NCBI RefSeq assembly: GCF_003703475.1 | Contig: NZ_RDQM01000010.1 | Span: 62,001 to 126,000, forward strand | Direction: 5' to 3' | DNA: 64,000 nt | DNA from: Allofranklinella schreckenbergeri | Lineage (GTDB): Bacteria; Pseudomonadota; Gammaproteobacteria; Burkholderiales; Burkholderiaceae_C | Shown: in pieces, positions 17,102 through 26,499 of the stretch | Position numbering within the stretch: the first letter of the stretch is position 1 | How the letters are laid out: each line of letters begins with the position of its first letter | Position numbers and translations under genes: made by a program | Notes under the pieces: model-generated | Told to the model about the DNA's origin: nothing | Databases searched by the model: none | The model's input: the letters and a program-made list of their open reading frames with translations, nothing else

Positions 17102-17731
17102 ATGACCGATTCCTACCCCGCCTCCCAAGGCGATTCCGACCAGCAGCTTGTAGCGCGCGCGCAGGCGGGCGACCAGCGAGCGTTTGAGTTGCTGGTGATC
17201 AAATACCAGCGCCGTATTGAGCGGCTGATCAGCCGCATGGTGCGCGATGCGGATTTGGTGGAGGATATTGCGCAGGAAACCTTTATTCGCGCTTGGCGTG
17301 CCTTGCACCAGTTTCGGGGCGAGGCGCAGTTCTATACGTGGCTGTATCGCATTGCGGTCAATACGGCGAAGAAAAGTCTGGGCGATCTCAAGCGCAACCC
17401 TGCCATTGCCGAAAGCGCTTTGCGCAAGCGCGATGAGGATGACGATGCAGCGGGCGCCCCTTTTTTGGAGCCTGTTTCGCCTGAAACGCCTGAGAGCGTG
17501 TTGGCTGCCAAGGAAATTGCCGCAGCCGTCAATGCGGCCATGGATGCTTTGCCTGAGGAGTTGCGGCAAGCGGTGACCTTGCGCGAAATTGACGGCTTGA
17601 GCTATGAGGCGATCGCTGAGGCGATGGCCTGCCCAATCGGCACGGTGCGCTCGCGTATTTTCCGGGCGCGTGAGGCGATTTCGCAGCGCGTGAAGCCCTT
17701 GCTGGAAAACCGCATGGGCAAGCGCTGGTGA
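17102..17731 (+). CDS. rpoE: RNA polymerase sigma-E factor (ECF family)
   Basis: Extracytoplasmic-function sigma factor for envelope stress; 209 residues. Region 2 reads LLVIKYQRRIERLISRM then VEDIAQETFIRAWRALHQFRG, and region 4 contains LREIDGLSYEAIAEAMACPIGTVRSRIFRAREAI (described by its ends). The ATG at 17102 (MTDSYPAS) is chosen because the earlier in-frame start adds an unrelated 11-residue lead. An anti-sigma gene of the RseA type follows, as expected for RpoE/AlgU. Confidence 0.94.
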   Translation: MTDSYPASQGDSDQQLVARAQAGDQRAFELLVIKYQRRIERLISRMVRDADLVEDIAQETFIRAWRALHQFRGEAQFYTWLYRIAVNTAKKSLGDLKRNPAIAESALRKRDEDDDAAGAPFLEPVSPETPESVLAAKEIAAAVNAAMDALPEELRQAVTLREIDGLSYEAIAEAMACPIGTVRSRIFRAREAISQRVKPLLENRMGKRW

Positions 17732-17889
17732 GCTGGGTGCGCAGCCACGTTTTTTACACATCTTCACCGCACGTTAGAAAGCAGGAAACTTGTGGCGCTG
17801 GCGTGAGTCGAAGGATTCGTTGGGGCTGTGCAGCGTTGGCCAGCCGCGTCACGTTATTGCGCATTTCACGTTGTTTTTCGAGGTTGCTC

Positions 17890-18663
17890 ATGTCACACCC
17901 TTCTTTTCAGCGCTCACAAACGACTCGCCCTGCCGTCGATCAAGCCGAGGCGGGTTTGTTGCTTTCGGCCTTGGCGGATGGCGAGTTGTCGGCGGCGGAG
18001 TGCGAGCGCTTGATGCAGCATCTGGCCACGGCGCCTGAATGCGATGCGCTGTTGCAAGCTTGGGAGAGCTACCACGTTGCGGGCGAGTGCTTGCGCACTG
18101 GGCGCGTGGGCGCGGGCAGCAGTGGCGCGTTTTTGCAAGGGGTGCGCGCGCGCATGGCGCAAGAGGCCGCGATGAATGGCGTCGTACACAACGGTGCCGA
18201 TACCGCCCAGCCAGAGCCAGCCCCGGTCCTCACGAACGTGGCCGTGGCGTCTGGGCGTGATGCGGCCAATGCCGCTGTTTTCCGTTGGAAGATGGTCGCT
18301 GGCGTTGCCTCTTTGGCTGCAGTGGCCGCCATCGGGTGGAACAGCGTTGCGCGCTTTTCTCCTGTCGGGCAGGGTATGCAGTTGGCCGAAGGATCGTCGG
18401 CGGCCCAGAAGGCGGCTGTCACGCGTGGCGCTGCGGCGCCGCAGCAAGCGTTGGCGGCTTTTTCAGGCGACGCCATCGAGCGCTCGCCCCAGCGCACTGT
18501 CGTAGGTACGCCTTATCCGGCATCGCCTGCGGGGCAAGGGCAGGTGTTGCTGCGCGATCCGCAGTTGGATGAGCTGCTGGCCCGCCAATACGCCCACACC
18601 TTGGCTTTGCAGCCGCCCGCGCCGTTCTTGCGCAACGCCAGTGCGCTGCAGCCCGGGCAGTGA
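17890..18663 (+). CDS. rseA: Sigma-E negative regulatory protein (RseA/MucA type)
   Basis: Inner-membrane anti-sigma factor; 257 residues. The cytoplasmic N-terminal RseA domain contains LLSALADGELSAAECERL and LLQAWESYHVAGECLRTG. A single membrane helix, VAGVASLAAVAAIGWNSVA, lies near residues 136-154, and the rest is periplasmic and Ala/Gln/Pro-rich. The ATG at 17890 begins the family domain; the open frame upstream is not similar. rseB/mucB and a degP-type protease, which usually follow, are absent; a repeat element and ubiG follow instead. Confidence 0.85.
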   Translation: MSHPSFQRSQTTRPAVDQAEAGLLLSALADGELSAAECERLMQHLATAPECDALLQAWESYHVAGECLRTGRVGAGSSGAFLQGVRARMAQEAAMNGVVHNGADTAQPEPAPVLTNVAVASGRDAANAAVFRWKMVAGVASLAAVAAIGWNSVARFSPVGQGMQLAEGSSAAQKAAVTRGAAAPQQALAAFSGDAIERSPQRTVVGTPYPASPAGQGQVLLRDPQLDELLARQYAHTLALQPPAPFLRNASALQPGQ

Positions 18664-18718
18664 AGGGGCGGCCCCCGAATGCGCCTGAACACACCTGCAC
18701 GCACCGCGTTCCGGGTGG

Positions 18719-18993
18719 CTAGAGCGTGTGATGCACTTTCCGCCCCCTGCGAGAGCGCCCCGGCGGGTGCAGTGCAAGGCGCTGGCCCCGCCGCAGCCTG
18801 GCTGCGCTGCAAGGGGGCGGCAACGCCGCAATGCACATGCCGGGGCGCTCTCCCTTTGGGCTGGCCCCAAAACCATGCACTCGCCGCGTTGGCCCGCTTG
18901 CCAAGGCAGCCAGCCTTGGCGGCGCGCGCCGCCTTGCGATTACACGGTTTTGGGGCCAGCGCGGGGGAGCGCAAAGTGCATCACACGCTCTAG
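18719..18993. mobile_element. Family 2 element, full-length 275-base form (MITE-like)
   Basis: Bounded by perfect 21-base inverted repeats starting CTAGAGCGTGTGATGCAC (left 18719-18739, right 18973-18993). Inside are two more perfect stems: GAGAGCGCCCCGGC (18751-18764) with 18839-18852, and GCTGGCCCCAAAACC (18860-18874) with 18946-18960, so the whole can fold as a nested multi-branch structure. It has no coding capacity and fills the rseA-ubiG gap. Two shorter copies (31538, 56693) share the ends but lack the middle. Confidence 0.78.
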
Positions 18994-19014
18994 AGAAATG
19001 GAATAATCGCCCGC

Positions 19015-19740
19015 ATGAGCACGACCGAACTCCCCCCCAATGCCGATGCTGGCGAATTAAAGAAATTTTCTGACTTGGCCCACCGCTGGTGGGATCCGGA
19101 CGGGGAATTCCGCCCACTGCATGCCATCAATCCCTTGCGCCTGGAGTGGATTGCCCAGCGAGCGGGCGGCTTGGCAGGCAAGCGCATCGTGGATGTGGGT
19201 TGCGGCGGCGGCATCTTGGCCGATGCCATGGCCCGTGCGGGCGCAGCCTGGGTGGATGGCATCGATTTGGCTGAAAAATCCTTGAGCGTGGCGCAACTGC
19301 ACGCGCTGGAGGCGCAAACGCCCAATATCGCCTACCGCTGCATCAGCGCCGAGGCCATGGCGCAGGAGGCTCCGGGCAGCTTCGATGTCGTCACCTGCAT
19401 GGAGATGCTGGAGCACGTGCCCGACCCCGCCGCCATCGTGCGCGCCTGCGCCGAGATGGCCAAGCCCGGCGGCTGGCTGTTTTTCTCCACCCTCAACCGC
19501 AATCCCAAATCGTGGCTGTTCGCCATCGTGGGGGCGGAATACCTGTTGCGCATCCTGCCGCGCGGCACGCACGATTGGGCGCGCTTCATCACCCCGGCAG
19601 AGCTGGCCGCCTGGTTGCGCCAGGCGGGGCTGGAGTTGCAGGCGAGCAAAGGCCTGAGTTACAACCCCTTCATGGGCCGCTATAGCCTCAGCGACGATAC
19701 CAGCGTCAATTACATGTTGGCCGCGCGCAAGCCCGCGTGA
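19015..19740 (+). CDS. ubiG: Ubiquinone biosynthesis O-methyltransferase UbiG
   Basis: SAM-dependent methyltransferase that carries out both O-methylations in ubiquinone synthesis; 241 residues. The N-terminal [19 protein letters not shown] is characteristic, the SAM motif I is [18 protein letters not shown], and motif post-I is [22 protein letters not shown] and [18 protein letters not shown] are UbiG-specific. The start codon lies 21 bases after the end of the family 2 element, so the promoter is either in that element or in the short TAATC-containing linker. Confidence 0.96.
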   Translation: MSTTELPPNADAGELKKFSDLAHRWWDPDGEFRPLHAINPLRLEWIAQRAGGLAGKRIVDVGCGGGILADAMARAGAAWVDGIDLAEKSLSVAQLHALEAQTPNIAYRCISAEAMAQEAPGSFDVVTCMEMLEHVPDPAAIVRACAEMAKPGGWLFFSTLNRNPKSWLFAIVGAEYLLRILPRGTHDWARFITPAELAAWLRQAGLELQASKGLSYNPFMGRYSLSDDTSVNYMLAARKPA

Positions 19741-19836
19741 CGCGCCCAGGCGTCATGTGTCGCCATCGACGGGCGTTCCACCACCCTCGGTGTGCGCCAG
19801 TGGCGCCCCCCTTCTCTTGCTTTCCCCGGGCCCGCC

Positions 19837-20907
19837 ATGCTGTTGACCTTGCCCCAATTGCCCGCGCACCTGCACCAGGGGCTGGAGCCGCTGTACATCT
19901 TGCACGGCGACGAGCCTTTGCTGGAGCAAGAAGCGCTTGATGCCATCCGCGCCCACGCGCGCAGCCTGGGCTTTACCGAGCGCGAAGCCTTTGTGGCCGC
20001 CGCCAGGCAGTTTGACTGGTCTGCCATCGTGGCGGCCTGCGCCAGCCAAAGCCTGTTTGCCGAGCGCAAGATCGTCGAAGTGCGCCTGCCCACGGGCAAG
20101 CCGGGCAAAGAGGGCGAGCAAGTCTTTGTGCGCCTGGCGCAGCAGGCCGCTCAGCTGCGCCAGGACGGCGGCGCTTTGCCCGATACCTTGTTGCTGATTT
20201 TGCTGCCCCGCGCCGATCGCACCATGCAGCAAAGCGCGTGGTTTACGGCCCTGGAGCGTGCGGGTGCCGTGTTGCGCATCGACCCCGTGGCCCGCGCCGA
20301 TATGCCCGCCTGGCTGGCGCAGCGGCTCAAGGCCCAGGGGCAAAGCGTGGCGGCGGGCGATGAGGGCTTGCAAACGCTGTCCTTCTTCGCCGATTGCGTG
20401 GAAGGCAACCTCATGGCCGCGCATCAGGAAGTGCAAAAACTGGCGCTGCTCTACCCGCCGGGGGCGCTGACGCGTGAGCAGATCGAAGCCAGCGTGCTCA
20501 ACGTGGCGCGCTACAGCCTCAGCGACCTCTCGCGCGCCTGCCTGCTGGGCCAAGCTGTGCGCAGCCAACGCATTCTGGAGGGCCTGCTGGCCGAGGGCGA
20601 AGCGCCTGTGCGCCTGCACAGCACGCTGGCGGGCGATGTGCTCAGCCTGTACCACCTGCGCTGTGCGCTGGATGAAGGCGTGCCCCTGCCACAGGCCTTG
20701 CGGCAAGCGCGGGTTTGGGGGCCCAAGGAGAAGCTGTTTGAGCGCGTGGCGCCGCGCTTGCGTCGGCCTGCGCTCTCGCGCCTGGTGCAATCGGCGCACG
20801 TGGTCGATGGCATCAACAAGGGGCTGCCCCATCCCCTCTGGCCGCATGACCCGCACGGCGCCTTGCAACGCCTGGTGATGCAGATTTGCCGCGCCATGCA
20901 GGTTTGA
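19837..20907 (+). CDS. holA: DNA polymerase III subunit delta
   Basis: Clamp-loader subunit that opens the beta sliding clamp; about 356 residues. The N-terminal PLYILHGDEPLLEQEALDAIR is the HolA signature, followed by QSLFAERKIVEVRLP and the helical C-terminal domain ending in LQRLVMQICRAMQV. ATG 19837 is preferred over an upstream in-frame ATG at 19792 because MLLTLPQLPAHL matches family starts. lptE and proA, common neighbours of holA in related genomes, are not adjacent here, though proA is at the far end of the window. Confidence 0.92.
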   Translation: MLLTLPQLPAHLHQGLEPLYILHGDEPLLEQEALDAIRAHARSLGFTEREAFVAAARQFDWSAIVAACASQSLFAERKIVEVRLPTGKPGKEGEQVFVRLAQQAAQLRQDGGALPDTLLLILLPRADRTMQQSAWFTALERAGAVLRIDPVARADMPAWLAQRLKAQGQSVAAGDEGLQTLSFFADCVEGNLMAAHQEVQKLALLYPPGALTREQIEASVLNVARYSLSDLSRACLLGQAVRSQRILEGLLAEGEAPVRLHSTLAGDVLSLYHLRCALDEGVPLPQALRQARVWGPKEKLFERVAPRLRRPALSRLVQSAHVVDGINKGLPHPLWPHDPHGALQRLVMQICRAMQV

Positions 20908-20983
20908 TTTCAGATCAATGTATAAATACTTTTATACCTATGTTGCCAAAACAAGGTATTTTTATTTACTTTTGATTTGAAAT
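20908..20983 (+). repeat. Family 1 interspersed element, copy E
   Basis: Begins directly after the holA stop (TTTCAGATCAATG), has GCCAAAACAAGGTATTTTTA from 20945 and right end CTTTTGATTTGAAATAA. An inner GTATAA/TTATAC stem is present. It separates convergent holA and dtd. Confidence 0.75.
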
Positions 20984-20996
20984 AAATCGAGTGGAT

Positions 20997-21449
20997 TCAG
21001 GCCGATTCAGGCGCGATATGCAGCGGTATGGTGACAGGCCCGTCATTGACCAGCATCACCTGCATATCGGCCGCAAAAATGCCCGTGGCCACCTCGGGGT
21101 GCAAGGCGCGCGCTTGGGTGACGAAGTAGTCGTACAAAGCCCTGGCTTGCTGTGGCGGGGCGGCGCGCGAAAAGCCCGGGCGGTTGCCCGCGCTCGTGTC
21201 GGCGGCCAGGGTGAACTGGCTCACCAGCAGCAGCGCGCCCTGCACATCTTGCACGCTGCGGTTCATGCGCCCTTGCGCGTCGTTGAAGATGCGCAGTTTC
21301 AGCAGTTTGGCCAGCAGCTTGTCGGCCTGCGCGGGCGTATCGCCGCATTCGGCGCACAACAGCACCAACAGGCCGGGGCCAATTGCGCCGACGGTTTGGC
21401 CATCGACTTGCACGCTGGCTTGGCGCACGCGTTGAAGCAAGGCTTGCAT
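20997..21449 (-). CDS. dtd: D-aminoacyl-tRNA deacylase
   Basis: Cytoplasmic proofreading enzyme that removes D-amino acids (and glycine) wrongly attached to tRNAs; 150 residues. The hallmarks are [17 protein letters not shown] (Ser-Gln-x-Thr motif) and NDGPVTIPL near the C-terminus. The N-terminus [17 protein letters not shown] matches the family, so ATG 21449 is the start even though the frame is open much further upstream through the P1 peptidase gene. Confidence 0.96.
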   Translation of the reverse strand: MQALLQRVRQASVQVDGQTVGAIGPGLLVLLCAECGDTPAQADKLLAKLLKLRIFNDAQGRMNRSVQDVQGALLLVSQFTLAADTSAGNRPGFSRAAPPQQARALYDYFVTQARALHPEVATGIFAADMQVMLVNDGPVTIPLHIAPESA

Positions 21450-21502
21450 AGGAAGTGATGAGTCAAAGGGGGAAAAGAAAAAGGAGAACAGCGCTCGCGC
21501 GC

Positions 21503-22531
21503 TCATGACGCCATGCTTTGCGCCAGCGGCTGGGCGGCGGGCAGGTGCAGGCCCGGCTCCGCATACGGCGTGGCATGCAGCACGGCGCGCACGGTGGCCA
21601 GCGCCACCGCTTCGGCGGCCATGACGGCCAACACCATCATGCCGGGGTGGCTGGCGGCCTGGCCGGTAGCCAGAGCAAACAAGGTGTCGCCATCGGACAT
21701 GGTGTGCACCGGCGTGATGGTGCGCGCCAGGCCATCGTGCCCTGCCATCGCCAGCCGCTGCGCCTGCACCTTGCTCAGCGGCGCATCGGTGGCGATCACG
21801 CCAATGGTGGTGTTGGCCCCGGCCAGCGCGGGCAGGGGCGGCACGCCTGCCAGCAGGCTTTGCTGGGCGTCGCACAGTTGCAGGCTCTCGGGCGATTGGC
21901 GTGCACCGGCGAGGATGCGGCCATCGCCGCCGTGGCGCACATCGCCCACGGCATTGCAGGCCACTACCGCGCCCACCGTCACGCCTGCCACGCGCAGGCT
22001 GGCCGAGCCAATGCCGCCGCGCATGGCGCGATCGAGGCCAAACATCTTGCCGACGACGGCGCCGCTGCCCGCGCCCGCATTGCCCTGGGCCAGCGGGCCG
22101 GTGGAGTTCCAGGCGGCTTCGCAGGCGGCCCAGCCGCAGGCGGCATCGGGGCGGATGCGCGCATCGCCCAGCAGCAGGTCGTACAGCACGGCGGCGGGCA
22201 CGAGGGGCACGCGGGCGTAGCCGGTATCCAGCCCCCAGCCGCGCTCCTCCAGCCATTGCATGACGCCGGTGGCGGCGGCCAGCCCGTAGGCCGAGCCGCC
22301 GCACAAGGCGATGGCGTGGGCATGCTCCACAAGCTGGCCGGGCGCGAGCAAATCGGTTTCGCGCGTGCCGGGCGCCGCGCCGCGCACATCGACGGCGGCA
22401 ATGGCCCCGCGCTCGGTGAGGATGACGGTGCAGCCTGTGGCGCGATCGGCCATGCGGGCATGCCCGGCGCGGATGCCGGGCACGTCGGTGATGCAACCGG
22501 CTTGTTGCAGTCGGGTGGCGAAGGATCTCAT
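21503..22531 (-). CDS. P1 family (DmpA-like) N-terminal nucleophile peptidase
   Basis: A 342-residue member of the P1/DmpA family, which self-cleaves and then acts as an aminopeptidase, in some members on beta-amino acid or D-amino acid peptides. It shows [12 protein letters not shown] at the start, [18 protein letters not shown], and the self-cleavage region [13 protein letters not shown], where the Ser would be the new N-terminus. [12 protein letters not shown] follows. Substrate cannot be predicted. The ATG is almost touched by family 1 copy F, which leaves only a GGA six to eight bases away as ribosome binding site. It lies head-to-tail with dtd (53-base gap). Confidence 0.82.
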   Translation of the reverse strand: MRSFATRLQQAGCITDVPGIRAGHARMADRATGCTVILTERGAIAAVDVRGAAPGTRETDLLAPGQLVEHAHAIALCGGSAYGLAAATGVMQWLEERGWGLDTGYARVPLVPAAVLYDLLLGDARIRPDAACGWAACEAAWNSTGPLAQGNAGAGSGAVVGKMFGLDRAMRGGIGSASLRVAGVTVGAVVACNAVGDVRHGGDGRILAGARQSPESLQLCDAQQSLLAGVPPLPALAGANTTIGVIATDAPLSKVQAQRLAMAGHDGLARTITPVHTMSDGDTLFALATGQAASHPGMMVLAVMAAEAVALATVRAVLHATPYAEPGLHLPAAQPLAQSMAS

Positions 22532-22533
22532 GT

Positions 22534-22613
22534 TAATTCCAAATCAATAATAAAAGTCACTTCATATCAAAATTGCCGAAATAGCATGATTTTGTTTTCT
22601 TTGATTTGTAATT
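22534..22613 (+). repeat. Family 1 interspersed element, copy F
   Basis: Left end AATTCCAAATCAATA two bases from the P1 peptidase start codon, central TTGCCGAAATAGCA near 22573, right end CTTTGATTTGTAATT to 22613. Confidence 0.75.
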
Positions 22614-22616
22614 GAA

Positions 22617-22635
22617 AGCGCCCCGCAGGGGCGCT
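22617..22635 (-). terminator. Candidate terminator of the M14 peptidase gene
   Basis: AGCGCCCC (22617-22624) pairs with GGGGCGCT (22628-22635). On the minus strand it is followed by TTCAATTAC, only weakly T-rich. It lies 43 bases after the stop codon. Confidence 0.45.
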
Positions 22636-22677
22636 GAGGGATTCTGGCGGGGCGCGATGGTTTGCGCACAGCGATGC

Positions 22678-24426
22678 TCAGTCCACTTCCTCGAACACGA
22701 GGGCGGTGGGCTGCTCGGTCACGCGCACCAGGCTGCCCAGATCGCGCTGGATGCGGTGGGCGAAGTAGCTGTTTTGCGTATCCGGCTCCAGCGCGGCGGC
22801 GATCAGGTGGGCCAGCGGCTGCCCCATGGGCACGTAGTACGCGCCTGCAGGCACTTCCACGCGCTGGGGCCGCAGTTGCGCCCGAATGCGCAGGATTTCG
22901 CCTTCGGCGCTCATGGCGCCGCGCACGTCCTGTCGGGTGGCGGCTTCGCGCGCGGTTTCCTGATATGCCTCCACTTGCAGGCTGCCCGGCTCGGCCACGC
23001 GCAGCACCGTCACGCCCAGCATGTGCAGGCGCTCCACAGCGTCGCGCTCCATCTCGCCCAGCAAATAGCCGCAGGGGCGGTTGCGCTCCAGCGTGGGGCG
23101 GATGACCAGGGAGGATTGCCACGGCAGGGTGCGCATCACATCCACCCCCGTGCGCGGATCCAGCAGGGCGATTTCGCGCTGCTCGGGCTGTTGCGCCGCG
23201 TCGATGACCATGCGGCCCTGGCAGGCTTGCGAGGCGGCATCGCGGGCGACGAAGTTTTGCACCTGCTTGAGGTGCCCGGCGCGCGCCGCGGCTTGCTCCA
23301 GCACCTTGTGCGCGGCAATCACATGCGTGTGCACGCGCCGCTGGATGTGCGTGCGACCAATGCCAATGCCGCGCGTCTCAATCAAAAGGCTGACGGCGTT
23401 TTTCAGGCCGTTGACGTTGCGCCCCGTGTCGGGGCGGATGCCACCCATGCGCAAGCCCATGTCCTGCATATCGGCAGAGGTGGTGAAGTACCACTGCGCG
23501 CGCAGGTTTTGCGCCTCCCACGCCTGGAAGATGGGCTGGGCAAACCACTCCTTGGCAGCGCGGGTGACGAACTCGGCCACATTGGGCGTCATGGCGTATT
23601 GCAGCATGCCGTCATAGGCTTGCAGGCCCTGGAATTTTTGCTGGAAGCGCCCGCCTACGGTGTATTCGTGGTTGTCCACCACCACCAGCGGCTGGTAATC
23701 GCGCACCAGCAGGGCCAGCGCGCGCGCCTCCGGCGTGCGCAGCAGCAGGTGATCGCGGTTGAGGTCGATGCGGTTGGCCAGCTCGCGCTGGTTGGCGGCC
23801 GTGCCATCGGGGTTGGCGTGCGGCACGATGATGACGTTGACCTGCTCCAGCGCCTTGGACCATGCGCCGCTGAGCAATTGCTGCGCCACCACCAGCAGCG
23901 CCTCGCCCGCCGCAGGCTCATTGCCATGTTGCTGGCCGATGAATAACACCGTGGGTTTGCTCTGTGCGTTCTCGGGGGTGAGCGTGGCGCCCTTGGCGAT
24001 GAACACGGCGTGCATCTCCGCCCCCATTTGCGAGCGCCCGATGGCTTGCACCCGCGCCTGCACGCCTGCACTGGCGCGGTTGGCCGCATCTTGCAAAAAC
24101 GCCCGCACTTCTTCATTGGACGAAAATGCCTGGCGGCCAGGTTGCAGCCCCGGCGTGGCGTAGTGCACCCCGGGATCGGGAAAGCGCGCGGCCACCGCCG
24201 GGCTGTAGTCCGCCGCTCCTGTGACCCCCAAGCCCACTGCGGGGCCGGGCGGCAAGCGATGAGTGATAGCGCCTGGGCTGCGCACCACCACGGCGTTTTG
24301 CGCCGGGCCTTCCCACGGCGGCAACGGGGTTGTGGAACAAGCCGCCAGCAGCGTGGCGGCCAAAACGGGCAGGGCGGCAGCGCGCAAGCGGCGCTTCCAG
24401 TGGGGGGCGTGTAAGCGTTTTGTCAT
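22678..24426 (-). CDS. M14-family zinc carboxypeptidase lipoprotein
   Basis: A 582-residue predicted lipoprotein: the signal sequence ends in the lipobox LAACSTT (Cys about residue 30). The M14 catalytic domain follows: zinc ligands His and Glu in QQHGNEPAAGE, PHANPDGT, NRIDLNRDH, the third ligand His in VDNHEYT, and the catalytic Glu in LIETRGIGIG. The C-terminal 250 residues are not clearly a known domain. ATG 24426 (MTKRLHAP) directly precedes the basic signal-peptide start; the frame is open 12 codons further upstream. Probable role is peptide or peptidoglycan trimming at the envelope; substrate unknown. Confidence 0.82.
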   Translation of the reverse strand: MTKRLHAPHWKRRLRAAALPVLAATLLAACSTTPLPPWEGPAQNAVVVRSPGAITHRLPPGPAVGLGVTGAADYSPAVAARFPDPGVHYATPGLQPGRQAFSSNEEVRAFLQDAANRASAGVQARVQAIGRSQMGAEMHAVFIAKGATLTPENAQSKPTVLFIGQQHGNEPAAGEALLVVAQQLLSGAWSKALEQVNVIIVPHANPDGTAANQRELANRIDLNRDHLLLRTPEARALALLVRDYQPLVVVDNHEYTVGGRFQQKFQGLQAYDGMLQYAMTPNVAEFVTRAAKEWFAQPIFQAWEAQNLRAQWYFTTSADMQDMGLRMGGIRPDTGRNVNGLKNAVSLLIETRGIGIGRTHIQRRVHTHVIAAHKVLEQAAARAGHLKQVQNFVARDAASQACQGRMVIDAAQQPEQREIALLDPRTGVDVMRTLPWQSSLVIRPTLERNRPCGYLLGEMERDAVERLHMLGVTVLRVAEPGSLQVEAYQETAREAATRQDVRGAMSAEGEILRIRAQLRPQRVEVPAGAYYVPMGQPLAHLIAAALEPDTQNSYFAHRIQRDLGSLVRVTEQPTALVFEEVD

Positions 24427-24804
24427 GGCATGCAAGTCTGAGAACCCGTCCTCAAAATTCACGCGCCGCGCTCATCCCCAGGGCCGGGCGCTATGTGCGG
24501 CGATTGAGAGGACAGGCTCTGGCACTGAACCCTCGCTAGCACGCCACCAATCGGGGGTGCAAAAGCGCGGCGCAACCATACCATAGAGCGTGTTGCGCAC
24601 TGGGCGCGCCATGCTTGGCCCAGCAAGGCTCTGCCAGCGCACGCACCCCCCCTTTGAAGCTACCCGATTCGGCTGAGAGGTGGCAGAGATTGCGCTTTTA
24701 AAATCGCGCGCTTTTTCTTCTTTTTCCCCCTTCTTTCACCCCTTCCGCGAGGCGCTTTGTGTTGCCGCCCCCGCGCCCTGAATCGCTCTGACCCTCTCTC
24801 AACC
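24427..24804. other. Intergenic region, M14 gene to prfC
   Basis: Divergent promoter region of 378 bases. It holds a solo family 2 end (24584-24600) and pyrimidine-rich stretches ahead of prfC. I see no gene. Confidence 0.5.
24584..24600 (+). repeat. Family 2 solo end
   Basis: TAGAGCGTGTTGCGCAC resembles the left end of the family 2 elements, one base different from the consensus TATGCAC portion. No matching right end lies nearby. Confidence 0.45.
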
Positions 24805-26433
24805 GTGACTTTCGAAAAAGAAACCCGCCGCCGCCGCACCTTTGCCATCATCTCCCACCCGGATGCGGGTAAAACCACGCTGACTGAAAAGCTGCTGCTG
24901 TTCTCCGGCGCGATCCAGATCGCTGGCGCCGTCAAGGGCCGCAAGGCCAGCCGCCACGCCACGTCCGACTGGATGGAGATCGAAAAGCAACGCGGCATCT
25001 CGGTGGCCTCCAGCGTGATGCAGATGAGCTACCGCGAGCATGTCATCAACCTGCTGGACACGCCCGGCCACAAGGACTTCTCCGAGGACACCTATCGCGT
25101 GCTCACCGCCGTGGATTCGGCGCTGATGGTGATCGACGCGGCCAACGGCGTGGAGGCGCAAACGCGCCGCCTGATCGAAGTCTGCCGCCAGCGCGACACG
25201 CCCATCATCACCTTCGTCAACAAGATGGACCGCGAGGTGCGCGACCCGCTGGACATCCTTGATGAAGTGGAGCGCGAGCTGGGCATGCCCTGCTGCCCCA
25301 TCACCTGGCCCGTGGGCCAGGGCAAGAGCTTTGGCGGCATCATCAATCTGCGCACGCAGAGCATGACGGTGTTCCAGGCCGGCACCGAAAAGCGCCCGCA
25401 GGACTTTGAAGTCATCCCCTTGGCTGAGGCCGACAAGCTGCGCGCGCGCTTTGGCAAAACCTTTGACGATGCGCTGGAGAGCATGGAGCTGGCCCAGGGC
25501 GCATCGGCCGAGTGGGATCACGAGGCGTTTCTGGCCGGCAAGCTCACGCCCGTGTTCTTCGGCTCCGGCGTGAACAACTTCGGCGTGATGGAGGTGTTGG
25601 ACGCGGTGGTGGACATGTCGCCCCCGCCCGGCCCGCGCATCAGCCGCCTGATCGCCAAGAACGGCGAGGCCACGGAAACCACCATCCGCCCCGAAGACGC
25701 GGCCTTCTCCGGCGTGGTCTTCAAGGTGCAGGCCAACATGGACGCCAACCACCGCGACCGCATCGCCTTCGTGCGCGTGGCCAGCGGCCAGTACAAGCCC
25801 GGCATGAAGATGAAGGTGCAGCGCACCGGCAAGGAGCTGCGCCCCACCAGCGTCGTCACCTTCATGAGCCAGCGCCGCGAGGCCGTGGAAGAAGCCTTTG
25901 CCGGCGACATCATCGGCTTCACCACCCACGGCGGCGTGCAGCTGGGCGACACGATCACCGACGGCGCGAATCTGCAATTCACCGGCCTGCCATTCTTCGC
26001 GCCAGAGATGTTTGCCACCGTGGTGCTGAAAAACCCGCTGCGCACCAAGCAATTGCAGCAAGGCCTGCTGCAATTGGGCGAGGAGGGGGCGATCCAGGTC
26101 TTCAAGCCCGATGCGGGCGGCAACATGTTGTTGGGCGCGGTGGGGCAGTTGCAATTCGAAGTGGTGCAGCACCGCCTGAAGACCGAATACGACGCCGAAG
26201 TGCGGCTGGAGCCCAGCCAGTACACCAGCGCGCGCTGGATCACGGCCGAAACCCCCGAAGATTTGCGCCAGTTCGAGAACGCCTACCCGCTGCGCATGGC
26301 GCACGACGCCGCCGGCGCGCTGGCCTATATGTGCACCAGCCCCTACGACGTGCGCCTGGCGCAGGAGCGCTTCCCGAAAATCACCTTCCACCCGCTGCGC
26401 GAACACGCCGGGTTGGAATTGCAGGGCATGTGA
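24805..26433 (+). CDS. prfC: Peptide chain release factor 3
   Basis: GTPase that removes RF1/RF2 from the ribosome after termination; 542 residues. P-loop AIISHPDAGKTTLTEKLL, switch region GRKASRHATSDWMEIEKQRG, DTPGHKDFSEDTYR and NKMDRE are all intact, and RF3-specific VGQGKSFGGI and VGVLQ-type C-terminal stretches follow. GTG 24805 gives the family start (V)TFEKETRRRRTFAI. Its 3' region (26284-26325) is partly repeated at 28484-28525. Confidence 0.95.
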   Translation: MTFEKETRRRRTFAIISHPDAGKTTLTEKLLLFSGAIQIAGAVKGRKASRHATSDWMEIEKQRGISVASSVMQMSYREHVINLLDTPGHKDFSEDTYRVLTAVDSALMVIDAANGVEAQTRRLIEVCRQRDTPIITFVNKMDREVRDPLDILDEVERELGMPCCPITWPVGQGKSFGGIINLRTQSMTVFQAGTEKRPQDFEVIPLAEADKLRARFGKTFDDALESMELAQGASAEWDHEAFLAGKLTPVFFGSGVNNFGVMEVLDAVVDMSPPPGPRISRLIAKNGEATETTIRPEDAAFSGVVFKVQANMDANHRDRIAFVRVASGQYKPGMKMKVQRTGKELRPTSVVTFMSQRREAVEEAFAGDIIGFTTHGGVQLGDTITDGANLQFTGLPFFAPEMFATVVLKNPLRTKQLQQGLLQLGEEGAIQVFKPDAGGNMLLGAVGQLQFEVVQHRLKTEYDAEVRLEPSQYTSARWITAETPEDLRQFENAYPLRMAHDAAGALAYMCTSPYDVRLAQERFPKITFHPLREHAGLELQGM

Positions 26434-26445
26434 TATCTGATATTT

Positions 26446-26484
26446 GCAACCGGCGATTTTGAAAATCGGTTCCGTCCTGGTTGC
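26446..26484. terminator. Possible hairpin after prfC
   Basis: Outer arms GCAACC (26446-26451) and GGTTGC (26479-26484) enclose the palindrome GATTTTGAAAATC. It could end prfC transcription, but there is no T-run. Confidence 0.35.
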
Positions 26485-26499
26485 GGGGGTAATGATTGA

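Noticed and set aside
26446-26484. Family 1 copy after prfC
   Set aside because: A TTTGCAACC start is similar, but the central GCCGAAA box and right end are missing.
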